This document shows, piece by piece, positions 23,501 through 31,773 of a DNA stretch of 64,000 nucleotides. The notes under the pieces were generated by a model that searched no databases, was not told where the DNA came from, and saw nothing but the letters and a program-made list of their open reading frames with translations. How positions within the stretch are numbered: position 1 is the first letter of the stretch; every line of letters begins with the position of its first letter. This stretch comes from Pseudomicrostroma phylloplanum (taxonomy: Eukaryota; Basidiomycota; Exobasidiomycetes; Microstromatales): contig BCHS01000003.1 in NCBI GenBank assembly GCA_039545275.1, positions 972,057-1,036,056 on the forward strand, in the 5' to 3' direction. The position numbers were made by a program, and so were the translations under genes.

Positions 23501-24164
23501 TCCATGCTTCGAGGCGCTCTTTGCGAGCTCGAGCTTTAGAGTCCTCTGAAGCGAGCCCAGCCGCTACTGCAGGACTTCCGAGAGCAGGTGATCCGGTTGA
23601 CAATGGACTTTCGGCGCCGGACTCCGCTGGAGGCGGGGGAGGTAGGAATGCCGGTCGTGTGGGCAATGCAGCAGGTCGAGGTGGGAGACCTATAGACGGA
23701 AGGCTGCTGCCATTGGTAGAGCCGTGAGAGTCGAATGATTTTGTAGCCGATGTCGGCGGCGGCGCTCGATCATCGAAAGCCCTCTTTCTACTTGACTCTT
23801 CGACGCGGCTTCGTGGTTCGTAGTCTCGTTCTCTGCTGCGCCGACTGTCCCTTCTCTCGTCTCTGTATCTGTCATGCCGGTAGTCCCTGTCTCCTCCTAT
23901 TCTCCGATCACTTCCGCTGTATTCTCTATCCCTATGGCTGTAGCTACCCGACTGTCTGGAAGAAGCGTGATCATAGTCATGTGTTCCGCGGGAGGAACGA
24001 GGAGGGGAACGAGAACGGCGGCTCTGAGTCGGCGAGTGCTCTCTATATCCACTGCTGCTGCTGCTGCCACCTCCGCCATCCCTGGGCGGATCATGATGCT
24101 TACGTCTAGAAGAGGAGCTTCCGCCATACCGATCGTCGTAGTCGTAGTCTGACTGTCTCGCCAT
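20598..24164 (-). CDS. PRP5: Pre-mRNA-processing ATP-dependent RNA helicase Prp5 (DDX46)
   Basis: A nearly continuous frame from the ATG at 24164. An 84-nt segment (23413-23330) with a GTGAGT donor and CTACAG acceptor is probably an intron, giving about 1,160 residues instead of 1,188. Residues 1-135 are Arg/Ser/Asp-rich (RS-like), as in DDX46. DPLDAFM near 363 (spliced numbering) is the Prp5 DPLD motif that contacts the U2 snRNP. The helicase core shows PTPIQAQ, AKTGSGKT, PTRELA, TPGR, DEAD, SAT, ATSIAARGLD and HRAGRTGRAG in order. Prp5 remodels the U2 snRNP at the branch site. The C-terminal region contains an Ala/Gln/Arg helix and a KH-like end (CTNKETMSTLIAETGASIT). It shares a 252-bp divergent promoter region with NFU1. 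Confidence 0.95.
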   Translation of the reverse strand: MARQSDYDYDDRYGGSSSSRRKHHDPPRDGGGGSSSSSGYREHSPTQSRRSRSPPRSSRGTHDYDHASSRQSGSYSHRDREYSGSDRRIGGDRDYRHDRYRDERRDSRRSRERDYEPRSRVEESSRKRAFDDRAPPPTSATKSFDSHGSTNGSSLPSIGLPPRPAALPTRPAFLPPPPPAESGAESPLSTGSPALGSPAVAAGLASEDSKARARKERLEAWKREREAQKAFEEAKLRAQSVAAAHGGSGPSESSRSGRDLLEQADQTRFLPCYISASTAALPSKTSDAPTSISVSGLKGFAAARSDPLKGKASKSAAMDDTDQPAKKQLKKLNLPPMDPLLKPGAGGKVGSGSDLEDGDDDDGDDDEGDAEPDAMQIDKPEGTAADDDEEDPLDAFMSTVSNEVKTVDAADRKRFGTKTSKIVAPVMGDDDGAVVEDPSTAEPDELDQAGAEDIMALAAKKIKKKDIPTVDHSKMDYEPFQKEFYHPPTEIRELSEEDADRLRMELDAIKVRGKDCPKPLTKWSYCGLPASCLDVIKKLEYASPTPIQAQAIPAIMSGRDMIGVAKTGSGKTMAFLLPMFRHIKDQRPVERNEGPIGLIMTPTRELAVQIYRESRPFLKATGLRAVCVYGGAPISEQIAEMKKTADIVVATPGRMIDLLTANSGRVTNLRRVTYLVLDEADRMFDMGFEPQVMKIINNIRPDRQTVLFSATFPKQMESLARKVLRNKPLEITVGGRSVVAPEIEQIVEVREEETKFNRLLEILGQTFNLDRETRALIFVDRQKAADELFKQLLSKGYTTMSLHGGQDQVDRDATISDFKAGEVDVVIATSIAARGLDIKQLKLVINYDAPNHMEDYVHRAGRTGRAGNKGTCVTFITPEQDRYARDIIAALKASKVAVPAELQALADHFQEKVTSGKAHVASSGFGGKGLERLESDREKNLKAQRSAYGEGEEGGGDAAKDGAAAVPKELDDIKVQRGPPPAEDDMSGVRDLHIEVKKGAAPESVRANKVKAEGESDKPAADSGGSTENANNKVIDAAKASGANAAQLAQALAKINAAHQARLNQRQQEAAEKGRKPKDPDATDYHAIVPINDFPQKARWRCTNKETMSTLIAETGASITNRGIFYEKGKEPQPGEPPKLQLLIESNDEGKVEHAVRSIKQILLEATQAALEAEQRNPPPGVGRYNVV

Positions 24165-24416
24165 CGTTGTAGACGGAGGAGGGAGGATCGGGGGCGTGGA
24201 TGACTAGGATGGTAAGAACGGGTAGAGGATGTTGCTGGGCCGGCGAAGCTCTGTGTTCCGTGTTCCGATCCTGCTCTTTTCATTTTCTTGGCCGCTCCGA
24301 TCCGATGGCTCCGCGTGATTCTCCACCTGCTTCCCGGCTTCAGCGGATTTCAATCAGAGGTCATTCAGTCTACACCACCCTTTGCGTCAACCATACCATT
24401 GATATTCTCACTCAAC

Positions 24417-25486
24417 ATGTCAGCAGCTCGATCTACACTTCAAAGAGCGACGAGGGCATTGGCTGCTCAGCCTGTAGCCTCCTCATCTGCGCCTGCGAGG
24501 GCGTTTGCTACAGCAGCTTCCTGCCATGGCCTTCGCCACCAGAGAACGCCTTCGAAGGCATCGCCACTGCCTCGCTTCACGGCGCCTCTCTCATCCAGGC
24601 CTCTTAAGCGTGGCTTCCACACCTCTCAGCCTCGTTCGATGTTTATCCAGACAGAGTCGACGCCGAACGAAGACTCTTTGAAGTTCCTGCCGGGTCAGCA
24701 AGTCATGAACAGCGGTACTGCAGAGTTTCTCGACTCTCGTGACTCGATGCGTTCCCCACTAGCCAAGACCCTCTTTGGGCTGGATGGCGTCCGTTCAGTC
24801 TTCTTTGGACCTGATTTTGTCACCGTGTCAAAGGTGACCGATACCAACTGGGGAACCCTCAAGCCCGAGATCTACTCGACGCTCATGGAGCACTTTACGG
24901 CTGGGCACCCGCTGTTTGCCGAAGAGGGTGACCACGGCTCCAGCGATACGACCATTCTTGACACAGACAGCGAGACCGTGGCCATGATCAAGGAGCTCCT
25001 GGATACTCGTGTCAGACCGGCAATTCAAGAGGACGGAGGTGATCTGGAGTTCAGAGGCTTTGGTGAAGATTCGGATGGACTGGTCAGGGTGAAGCTGAAG
25101 GGTAGCTGCAGAGGTTGCGACAGCAGTACAGTCACGCTGAAGGTAAGCATCCGAAGAAATTGCGCTCGCGAACATCAATACCATGCTGACGCCGGATTAT
25201 CCATCTTCTGCCGATCTCGTTACAGAGCGGTATCGAGAGGATGCTGATGCACTACATTCCAGAAGTCAAGGGAGTCGAGCAGGTGAGTAGTTCACGAAGC
25301 CTGAGGAGAGATGATGCAATCGAACATGCCGCCGATGCTGACCGTTGTTCCACCTCTCACCTCTTTCAGGTCCTTGACGTCGAAGAGGAGATTGCCCTGG
25401 ACGAGTTCTCTAAGCTGGAGCAGAAGCTGAACCGTGACAAGGAGAGTGAAAGGAAGCGCGAGAGCTCAATGGGCTTCTCCGTGTAA
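24417..25486 (+). CDS. NFU1: Mitochondrial iron-sulfur cluster scaffold NFU1
   Basis: Three exons (24417-25142, 25226-25282, 25370-25486) give about 299 residues. The N-terminus is Arg/Ser/Ala-rich with GFHTSQPRSMFIQTESTPN, a typical mitochondrial presequence joined to the Nfu N-domain. PGQQVMNSGTAEF and VRSVFFGPDFVTV follow. The C-terminal NifU domain has RPAIQEDGGDLEF and the cluster-binding CRGC motif. The two short 3' exons supply SGIERMLMHYIPEVKGVEQ and the acidic C-terminal helix. Nfu proteins bind a 4Fe-4S cluster through a Cys pair from each of two subunits and deliver it to lipoate synthase, complex I/II and other targets. The start was chosen at MSAARS because the open frame upstream lacks targeting character. 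Confidence 0.93.
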
Positions 25487-25709
25487 CCGCATCGGCCGAG
25501 TAATTCTTGCGCAGCGCCTTCTTTGTACATTTAGACTCGTCTATTGCACCTCAGAGAGGCAATGCTACTCATACCCTGTTCGCAGATCGTACACTCGCTC
25601 ACAGTCGAGTCAAGTGGAGGATAAGCGTAGTTGCCTGACCCCTTTCCGCGTGTGATACTGCAACCTTGGTTCTCCTCCTGGCCATGTCTGGCATGGCAAA
25701 CTGCTGACC

Positions 25710-26837
25710 ATGGTGAGCTCATCGACTCAGCAGCAGCAAGCTCACCATCATATCCACCTACAGTTGTAAGTTCGTCTGCGTCCAGCTCCCAGCCTTCCCT
25801 AGGTTGCTCAAAATGGTCATGGCGGTACTTCGGCCCTGACCCAGACCCGACTGACACTCCTCTTGCCCCGTCGCAGTGCAAGTCTAAAGCTACCACGGCA
25901 TAGCCCTCCTGGCGTCTATGTCCAACAGGACGAGCACGACCCACTGAGTGAGCTTTACTAAGCCGTCGGACGATACATAGGGGCAGCGAGCTTGCTGTCG
26001 CGCTACGTACCAAGCTCACACCGCCCCCACTCGCTCCTCTCCCCACCTTCTCGCTCGCGCTACAGCACTGCACGGCGTCCTCTTCCCTCCCTCTGAAGGG
26101 CCCTATCGTGGCGGTGTCTTCCGCTTCCTCATCACCTGGACGGGAAGTCTCCTGCCTTCTGGCCCTGCTTCTGCGGGAGAAGTGCCGGGAGGGAAGAGCA
26201 ATGGGAGCAAGGCCATGGCCAAGCCCAAGGCCAAGGGAGTGGTGACCTCTTTCCCGCGCGTCACGTTTCAGGAGGGGGTGGGACATCCTTTGCTTAGCGT
26301 GAGTGTCCAGTAAGCAAAGATGCACACCTCTTCGGTCTACGAGCTGATCAGGTCCACGCATCTCTTGTCCACTTGCGCTACAAACAGAGCGATACCCGCC
26401 TGCTCTCCCTCTCTCCGCGCTTCCCGACCTGGCGACCCAGAGTGGACACCCTCCCCCACCTCCTCTACTACATCCGCGACGTCTTTGGCGCTCAGGCACT
26501 CGAGGAGATTGGTGGCAAGGAGAGCTGGTGGGCAGACAAGGAGATGGGCAGGTGAGTGGACCGATGACGGTGCGGCAGAGCTTGCGAACCTCGATCGGCC
26601 TTTCTGACCTTCTTCCCTCCCTCACTCTCTTCGTCCCTCTGGTGCTCCTCCAGGCTCCTCCAAACTCGCCCAGCCACCTTCGAGAAGCTCGCAGCACAAA
26701 GCGTCTCCCTCTCTTCCTCTCGCGCCGTGCTGCATTCCAATCCTCCAGCGGGAGGGGAGCCTTGGTCAAGGGGGATCGTCTTCCCCGAAATGGGAGAAGA
26801 GGAGATGGAGGTGGTGCGGCGGGAGTTGTTCGGGTGA
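25710..26837 (+). CDS. Ubiquitin-conjugating enzyme E2 variant (UEV), AKTIP/FTS-like
   Basis: Five exons rebuilt by eye (25710-25765, 25877-25947, 26066-26298, 26388-26551, 26654-26837) join in frame to about 235 residues. All borders are GT...AG, and the donors are GTAAGT, GTGAGC or GTGAGT. The splices produce a continuous UBC fold: ASLKLPRHSPPGVYV, then GPYRGGVFRFLITW, then VTFQEGVGHPLLS, then LSLSPRFPTWRPR, then HLLYYIRDVF, and finally LLQTRPATFEKLAAQSV. The block after HPLL is that of AKTIP-type variants. The catalytic cysteine of active E2 enzymes is absent there, so it should not carry thioester-bound ubiquitin. AKTIP/FTS proteins act with Hook proteins in vesicle transport. That role here is inference. 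A Lys/Gly/Ser insert lies within the beta-sheet. No long open frame reveals this gene. Confidence 0.75.
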
Positions 26838-27140
26838 GCTGAGCTGAAGTAGGGAGTACGAGGGAGAGAACGAGAGATGTACAGCAATGATACCCCTTTT
26901 CACTACGCTGGAAGCCGTCTGAGAGATACAAGGTGACACTGGACTCAATTGGATGAACACGAAAGAAAGGGACGGGTAACAAGGGAACTCGTGAATGTTG
27001 ATGTACAAGTAAAGTCGTGACTGTTCGTGAAGGAGAAGAAGGTTGCTTCGTGATGCTCGTGACTGCTTAGTCGAACGAAAGCGCTCTCGTGAAGCGCTAG
27101 TCTAGTGTCTCCTCTGGCTCTGTCCCTCCCGGTCTCCCAT
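26838..27140. other. Convergent 3' intergenic region
   Basis: About 300 bp between the E2-variant stop and the F-box gene stop. It is AT-richer than its neighbours and contains nothing recognisable beyond likely 3' untranslated sequence. Confidence 0.4.
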
Positions 27141-29444
27141 TCACCAGCCTGCGCCCCTCGCATCAGATCTGGAATGACCCCCTCCAATCCTGTCAAGCTG
27201 ACTATCCAGCTTGAGTCCCTCCATCCTCTTCTCTAGCAGCGCCTGGATGCGGTCATCCATCCACTCTTCCACCGTAAGCGTCTCTTCTCGCCCACGGTAC
27301 CTCTCATCTCGACCCAGACTGGCGCGCCATTTGTCCAAGTTGGGCGGAGTGTTGGTCCAAAGTGGGGAGCGACGAGTGTCCATCTGTCGCTGCAGGAAGC
27401 GATAGGAGAATCGAGTGCCAGCAATGTCTTGGAAGTCCAGCTCGTTCTGCAGTAGAGGGAGACGGTCGACATCGCATTCGTCTTCCTCTGGAGTGGTCAG
27501 AACTTGGAGCCATGCTTGGGCATAGGGGGTCACAGCAGCAAACGACGGACCAAAGTTACTCGCGGTGGCACTGATGAACAGGTAGAGTGGTAGGTACACT
27601 TGCCAGTAAATGTCCACAAAGGGCCAAACGGACGAGGGTCGGCCTGTCAGCCACCATCCGTACAGGATCCTTGCGCTAAAGCCTTGCATCATGCGCAGAC
27701 GGTGGATGGGATTGACGGCGTCGAAGAAGGCAGGCACCCAGCGTCGCGAGATGGACGACAGGTGTTGCTGGAGGTGATCTTTCATCTGCGCGATGTGATA
27801 TGCCTGGATCCTTTCGCGGGTCAAACGAGCTTCCCAGATACTTGCAATGAATCCATTGGTGACTTCGACGGCGAGTGTCTCTTGTCGGCCGACTCGACTC
27901 AGCATCTCGCATACTCCCTGCGCAGAGACATTTGTAGCCGAAGAAATCTTGACCATGGTCAAGTCGGGAAAGAGTGGTTCGCAGACATGTGGTGTGTAGA
28001 GAGCCTTGCGGAGGTGATGTACTTTCTGTCCGCTAGTCACATGGCAGTGGATGGGTATATGCGGCATAATGCGTCCGGGTGGCATGGCCTCCCACGCCGG
28101 AGCTCCGAGAGTAAAGAGAAGATTTGAAGGTCCTAGGGTAGTGGGGAAGATTGCATTGTGGAGTTCAACTCTAGTGAGAGGATGGCCATGGCCATTGGCA
28201 GCTCTAGTGATCGCCTCCTGCGACCAGGAGGCAACGTTGACAGTGGTCTTGTCTCCTCTGAAGTGAGCTACGAGTATTTCCTTCGAAGGCTTGATGCCGT
28301 TCGCCTGCAAGCGTGCCCTGATGCGTACTGCAGCGAATCCGGCTGCTCTAATGCCGAGGGCAAGCGATTGCAAAGCTTGATCGACAATGGCGACGCTGAA
28401 GCCTTGTATGTTAGCTGCAGCTGCAGGCGGAGTCCAGAGCAGCGTCTCGAGTGAACCAAGACCTGAGAGAGCACGGACAAAGGCATTTGACTCGTGATTG
28501 CGATACTCGCTGCTGATGCGATGCTCAGAGTGATGGACTGCGAAGAGGGCAAGGTGGAGATGCTTGATCTTCGAGCAGATCTCGAGGGCTTGCGAGATGT
28601 AGAGCAGGCGCTTGGCCGAGGCGCTCTGAGGGACGCCCACGAAATTGGCCGACCCGTCGATGTCAGCATGTAGGCTCCGGTGAGGCGAACCTCCTGCCGT
28701 GGGCAAAGTAGAAGCCTCGCTGCTTCCAGGTACGCCAGGTATGTCGATTCGCAGAGATCTCGTGTAGAGATCACACCACTTGCGTGACCCGGAGCGGGCA
28801 GAAACAAGACTTCTGAGCTGATCGAGGGACCTGATGTGGACATCCTTGTACAAGCGCACGACTGTGTAGGAATGCAGAACTTTGCTGCAGCAGAGAATCC
28901 CTGTAGCGTTTGTGGCCAAACACCGCTCTACAATGGCCTCGATCAATTCTGTGGGCAAGTCAGTGAGGGCTAGCGCAGGCTTAGGCTTGGGCTTGGGCTC
29001 GGGCTCGGGCTCTGGCTCTGTTGGAGGTACCTCGGGCAGGGGTGCTTCAGTTGTACTGAGCTTCGGCTGAGGCGGTCGATGCTGCTGAGGTCGTTGCTTA
29101 GGTGATCGTTTGTCTTTCTTCTTGCGCTCTCCCGTCTTCTTGGGCTCATCTACTTGTCTGGGCTCTTCTTTCCTCTTGGGCCCTTTTGCATCTTTGACAG
29201 GCACACGAGGCTCTTCTGCCTCTTTGACAGGTACAGGTGGTGTCTCCGCAGACTCTGCAGCGATAGGATCTGTCAAAGGCGATGCGGTCAGCATCGCCAT
29301 CCAGACGAGTCCATATCGCGTCCAGAGCCACGCTATCAAGCTCATGATCCAGTTGTCGCGCTCGTCTGCTACCGTATTCCGCATCGAGAGCGACTTACCT
29401 GGCCCTGGAATGTCCTTCTTGCTTTTGCGCCTTGGTTTAACCAT
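27141..29444 (-). CDS. F-box-like protein with basic/proline-rich N-terminus
   Basis: The first true ATG is at 29444. Exon 1 (29444-29399) encodes MVKPRRKSKKDIPGP. A GTAAGT...GACAG segment at 29398-29270 (129 nt, 43 codons, no stop) looks like an intron. Exon 2 (29269-27141) completes about 724 residues. An N-terminal Lys/Glu/Pro-rich stretch includes a repetitive run of Glu-Pro then Lys-Pro pairs. An F-box-like helix pair follows at about residues 115-165 (LTDLPTELIEAIVERCL, SKVLHSYTVVRLYKDV). The rest resembles the diverged leucine-rich or helical regions of fungal F-box proteins. F-box proteins recruit substrates to SCF ubiquitin ligases, and the target is unknown. Retention of the putative intron would add a hydrophobic Trp-rich helix. 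Confidence 0.7.
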   Translation of the reverse strand: MVKPRRKSKKDIPGPGKSLSMRNTVADERDNWIMSLIAWLWTRYGLVWMAMLTASPLTDPIAAESAETPPVPVKEAEEPRVPVKDAKGPKRKEEPRQVDEPKKTGERKKKDKRSPKQRPQQHRPPQPKLSTTEAPLPEVPPTEPEPEPEPKPKPKPALALTDLPTELIEAIVERCLATNATGILCCSKVLHSYTVVRLYKDVHIRSLDQLRSLVSARSGSRKWCDLYTRSLRIDIPGVPGSSEASTLPTAGGSPHRSLHADIDGSANFVGVPQSASAKRLLYISQALEICSKIKHLHLALFAVHHSEHRISSEYRNHESNAFVRALSGLGSLETLLWTPPAAAANIQGFSVAIVDQALQSLALGIRAAGFAAVRIRARLQANGIKPSKEILVAHFRGDKTTVNVASWSQEAITRAANGHGHPLTRVELHNAIFPTTLGPSNLLFTLGAPAWEAMPPGRIMPHIPIHCHVTSGQKVHHLRKALYTPHVCEPLFPDLTMVKISSATNVSAQGVCEMLSRVGRQETLAVEVTNGFIASIWEARLTRERIQAYHIAQMKDHLQQHLSSISRRWVPAFFDAVNPIHRLRMMQGFSARILYGWWLTGRPSSVWPFVDIYWQVYLPLYLFISATASNFGPSFAAVTPYAQAWLQVLTTPEEDECDVDRLPLLQNELDFQDIAGTRFSYRFLQRQMDTRRSPLWTNTPPNLDKWRASLGRDERYRGREETLTVEEWMDDRIQALLEKRMEGLKLDSQLDRIGGGHSRSDARGAGW

Positions 29445-30130
29445 TGCTACGACTGAGGTACGAGGCAATGTTTGCGTTGTTCAGGCGGGCTACGTCAGGG
29501 CAATCGGATGGAATGTTCACCCGATGGAATGCGAGTACAGAGGCCGGACCTTCACCATGACGAACGAGGAGAGCTTTGTGATGGGACGAAAGGATACCAC
29601 GCACGCGACACGAGTGATGCTCGAGGTGGTGTGTAGGGTATCTCAAGTGCTTCGATGGTATCTGGTATACGATGCTAGGACCATGGAATGAATCGTCTTC
29701 CCCCGCACTGACTGATTGATTGCGCCTGTGTGGAGCGTGGCTGGTGCTGAGCGAGTTGCAGTGAGTGGATGCGCGCAGGGCGTGGGAGAAGCCAAGGGCG
29801 TAGAGGCAAAGGGAAGCGAACCAGGCGGCGGCGGCAAGCCAGGCCGACGATTGTCGTTTGATACTCCCGAAGCATCACCTTCTCACTCTACTCGCCGCTC
29901 CCTTCATCCACTCTTCCGCGTCCATCTTCACTGCCTTCTGACGCTCACTGGAAAACAGTGCATCTCAAAGCCGTCTGCTATTACTCTGTCGCATCGAGGA
30001 TACGCTCGACGCAGCCGCCTCCTGCCTCTCCTGCCGCCGCTCCTCGAGCTCATCCTGTAGCACTGGCTCTTCTCATTCTCCTCACGGGCTCACGAGTAGA
30101 CGACTGTCAGTCCTTCAATCACTCCCCAAT
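29445..30130. promoter_or_regulatory. Divergent intergenic region, F-box gene / DUF218 gene
   Basis: A 686-bp stretch with no supported gene. Pyrimidine-rich tracts before 30130 look like the leader of the DUF218 gene. Confidence 0.4.
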
Positions 30131-31570
30131 ATGTCGCGGCCGGCTTCCTCGAGTCTCTTCACAGGGGCAGCCAGGAAGTCTGGCATATCACTAGCCTTTC
30201 CCAGGGCAAATGGTACAGCCGGCGCCCACCTCTCCCTAAGGGAACGTCTCTCGGCCAGATCTAGAGTCACCAATCTCGGAATCGTTCTCCTCTTTGCCGT
30301 CACTGCTTTCAGCATGCTCCTGAATCTCCGCTATCTATTCGGAAGATCAGGCCCCTCACCACCTCCAGGATTTGGCACCTGGACATCCTTCCATGGCGTG
30401 ACACCGGCTGAGCTACAGGCAAATCTGCCTTCGCCGCCGGCGGGATCGACGAATCTAGACCATCTTGTCATTGTAGCGGGACATGCCGTATGGGGTGAGT
30501 GAACGCAGAAGCAGAGATGAAGGGTCCCTGTCGTAGTAAGAGCATTGGCTGATCCTTCGCGCTGCCTTCCTTTCCGCATCCACCCTACGATAGCTGGCTG
30601 CGATTTCTCGGGACGGGCGCAGGACGAGAACTGGATCCTAGAATCATACCAGCAGGGTGGAAGTGTGAAAACATTTTGGAAACACATCGAGAAGGGTCTG
30701 CAGATTGCAGACGCGGATCCCAAATCCCTATTGGTCTTCAGCGGTGGTCAGACTCGCACAGTGTCTCTACAGACCGAGGCCGAGTCGTACTTTTCGCTTG
30801 CCATCTCGTCCGGCATGAACATTCCCGTGCTGCAAGGGTACGACTTCACCATCGATGGCGATGGGTCGTCTGGAGCCGTGCATACTGCGACGAATCCCAA
30901 GGCCATCACCGCTAGCGCCAAGGACGTTCTGGGCAAGGGGGCCCATGCCAATGCAGGAGTACCCACTGCAAAGGGTCTCCAAGGCGCTCGGATGACAACG
31001 GAGAACTTTGCTCTGGACTCCTATCAGAACCTCATCTTCTCCATTGCCCGCTTCAGGGAGTACACTGGATCGTATCCAGAGAGGATCACAGTGGTAGGGT
31101 ACGGTATGAAGAAGAGTCGCTTCGAGGAGCTGCACGCAAAGGCTCTCCGGTGGCCCGTCAAGAACTTTACAAAGGGCCAAAAGAGGTTCCACTACGTCGG
31201 CATCGACGACGAGGGGGACACCAAGCCCGAGTACGAGGGAGAGAAGATCAAAGGGTACAGTCTCTTCGAGCGAGACATGTATGGCTGTCATGGCAAGTTG
31301 CTGGAGAAGAGGAGATCGCGGAACCCCACACGACGGTTCCACCCTTACTACACCTCTGCGCCAGAGATTGCAGACCTGCTCAACTGGTGTCCGCCAGACG
31401 AAGTCGGACTGCAGGGTGTTTACCCGGAGAGCGTGCCGTGGGACCTGCGCGTGTCTGGGGAGCTCAGCGGGTGGGGCCGGGCCACGACCAAGTTCAGGGA
31501 AGAGCACGGGAACAATTGGCTTGGAGCTCCCGATACTAGGTGGCTCGAGGTCGGGCGCGAGGCTCACTAA
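30131..31570 (+). CDS. DUF218-domain protein with N-terminal signal anchor
   Basis: Two exons (30131-30494 and 30594-31570) with a 99-nt intron encode about 446 residues. A basic N-terminus is followed by one hydrophobic segment near residues 46-66 (LGIVLLFAVTAFSMLLNL), consistent with a type II membrane anchor. The splice restores the DUF218 opening: HLVIVAGHAVW then AGCDFSGRAQDENWILESYQ. LLVFSGGQTR, TENFALDSYQNLIFSIARF and TVVGYGMKKSRFEELH are the remaining core motifs. DUF218 is a Rossmann-like domain of largely unknown function, and bacterial members act in envelope metabolism. I would not assign a reaction. It converges on the Mtf2-like gene. Confidence 0.85.
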
Positions 31571-31773
31571 CGACGGTATTGTTGTGTCTCGAGACTCCCA
31601 CGGAATGTACATCCTTGAGACGCTCGCCTTTGTGAATACTGGGTCTATGGTAATAGAAGAAACACACCCTGCACCCGCAACGATGCATGGGAGGACACAC
31701 GCTCTTGAGTCTGCTCTCCTTGGAAGCTGGCATGATATTGACAGACAGCACCGGCTTGCTGCCTTGCTTGCTT

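Noticed and set aside
25531..26982. 483-codon open frame on the minus strand
   Set aside because: Its translation is Arg/Ser/Pro-rich without domains, and it lies opposite a plus-strand gene whose exons give a coherent UBC fold.
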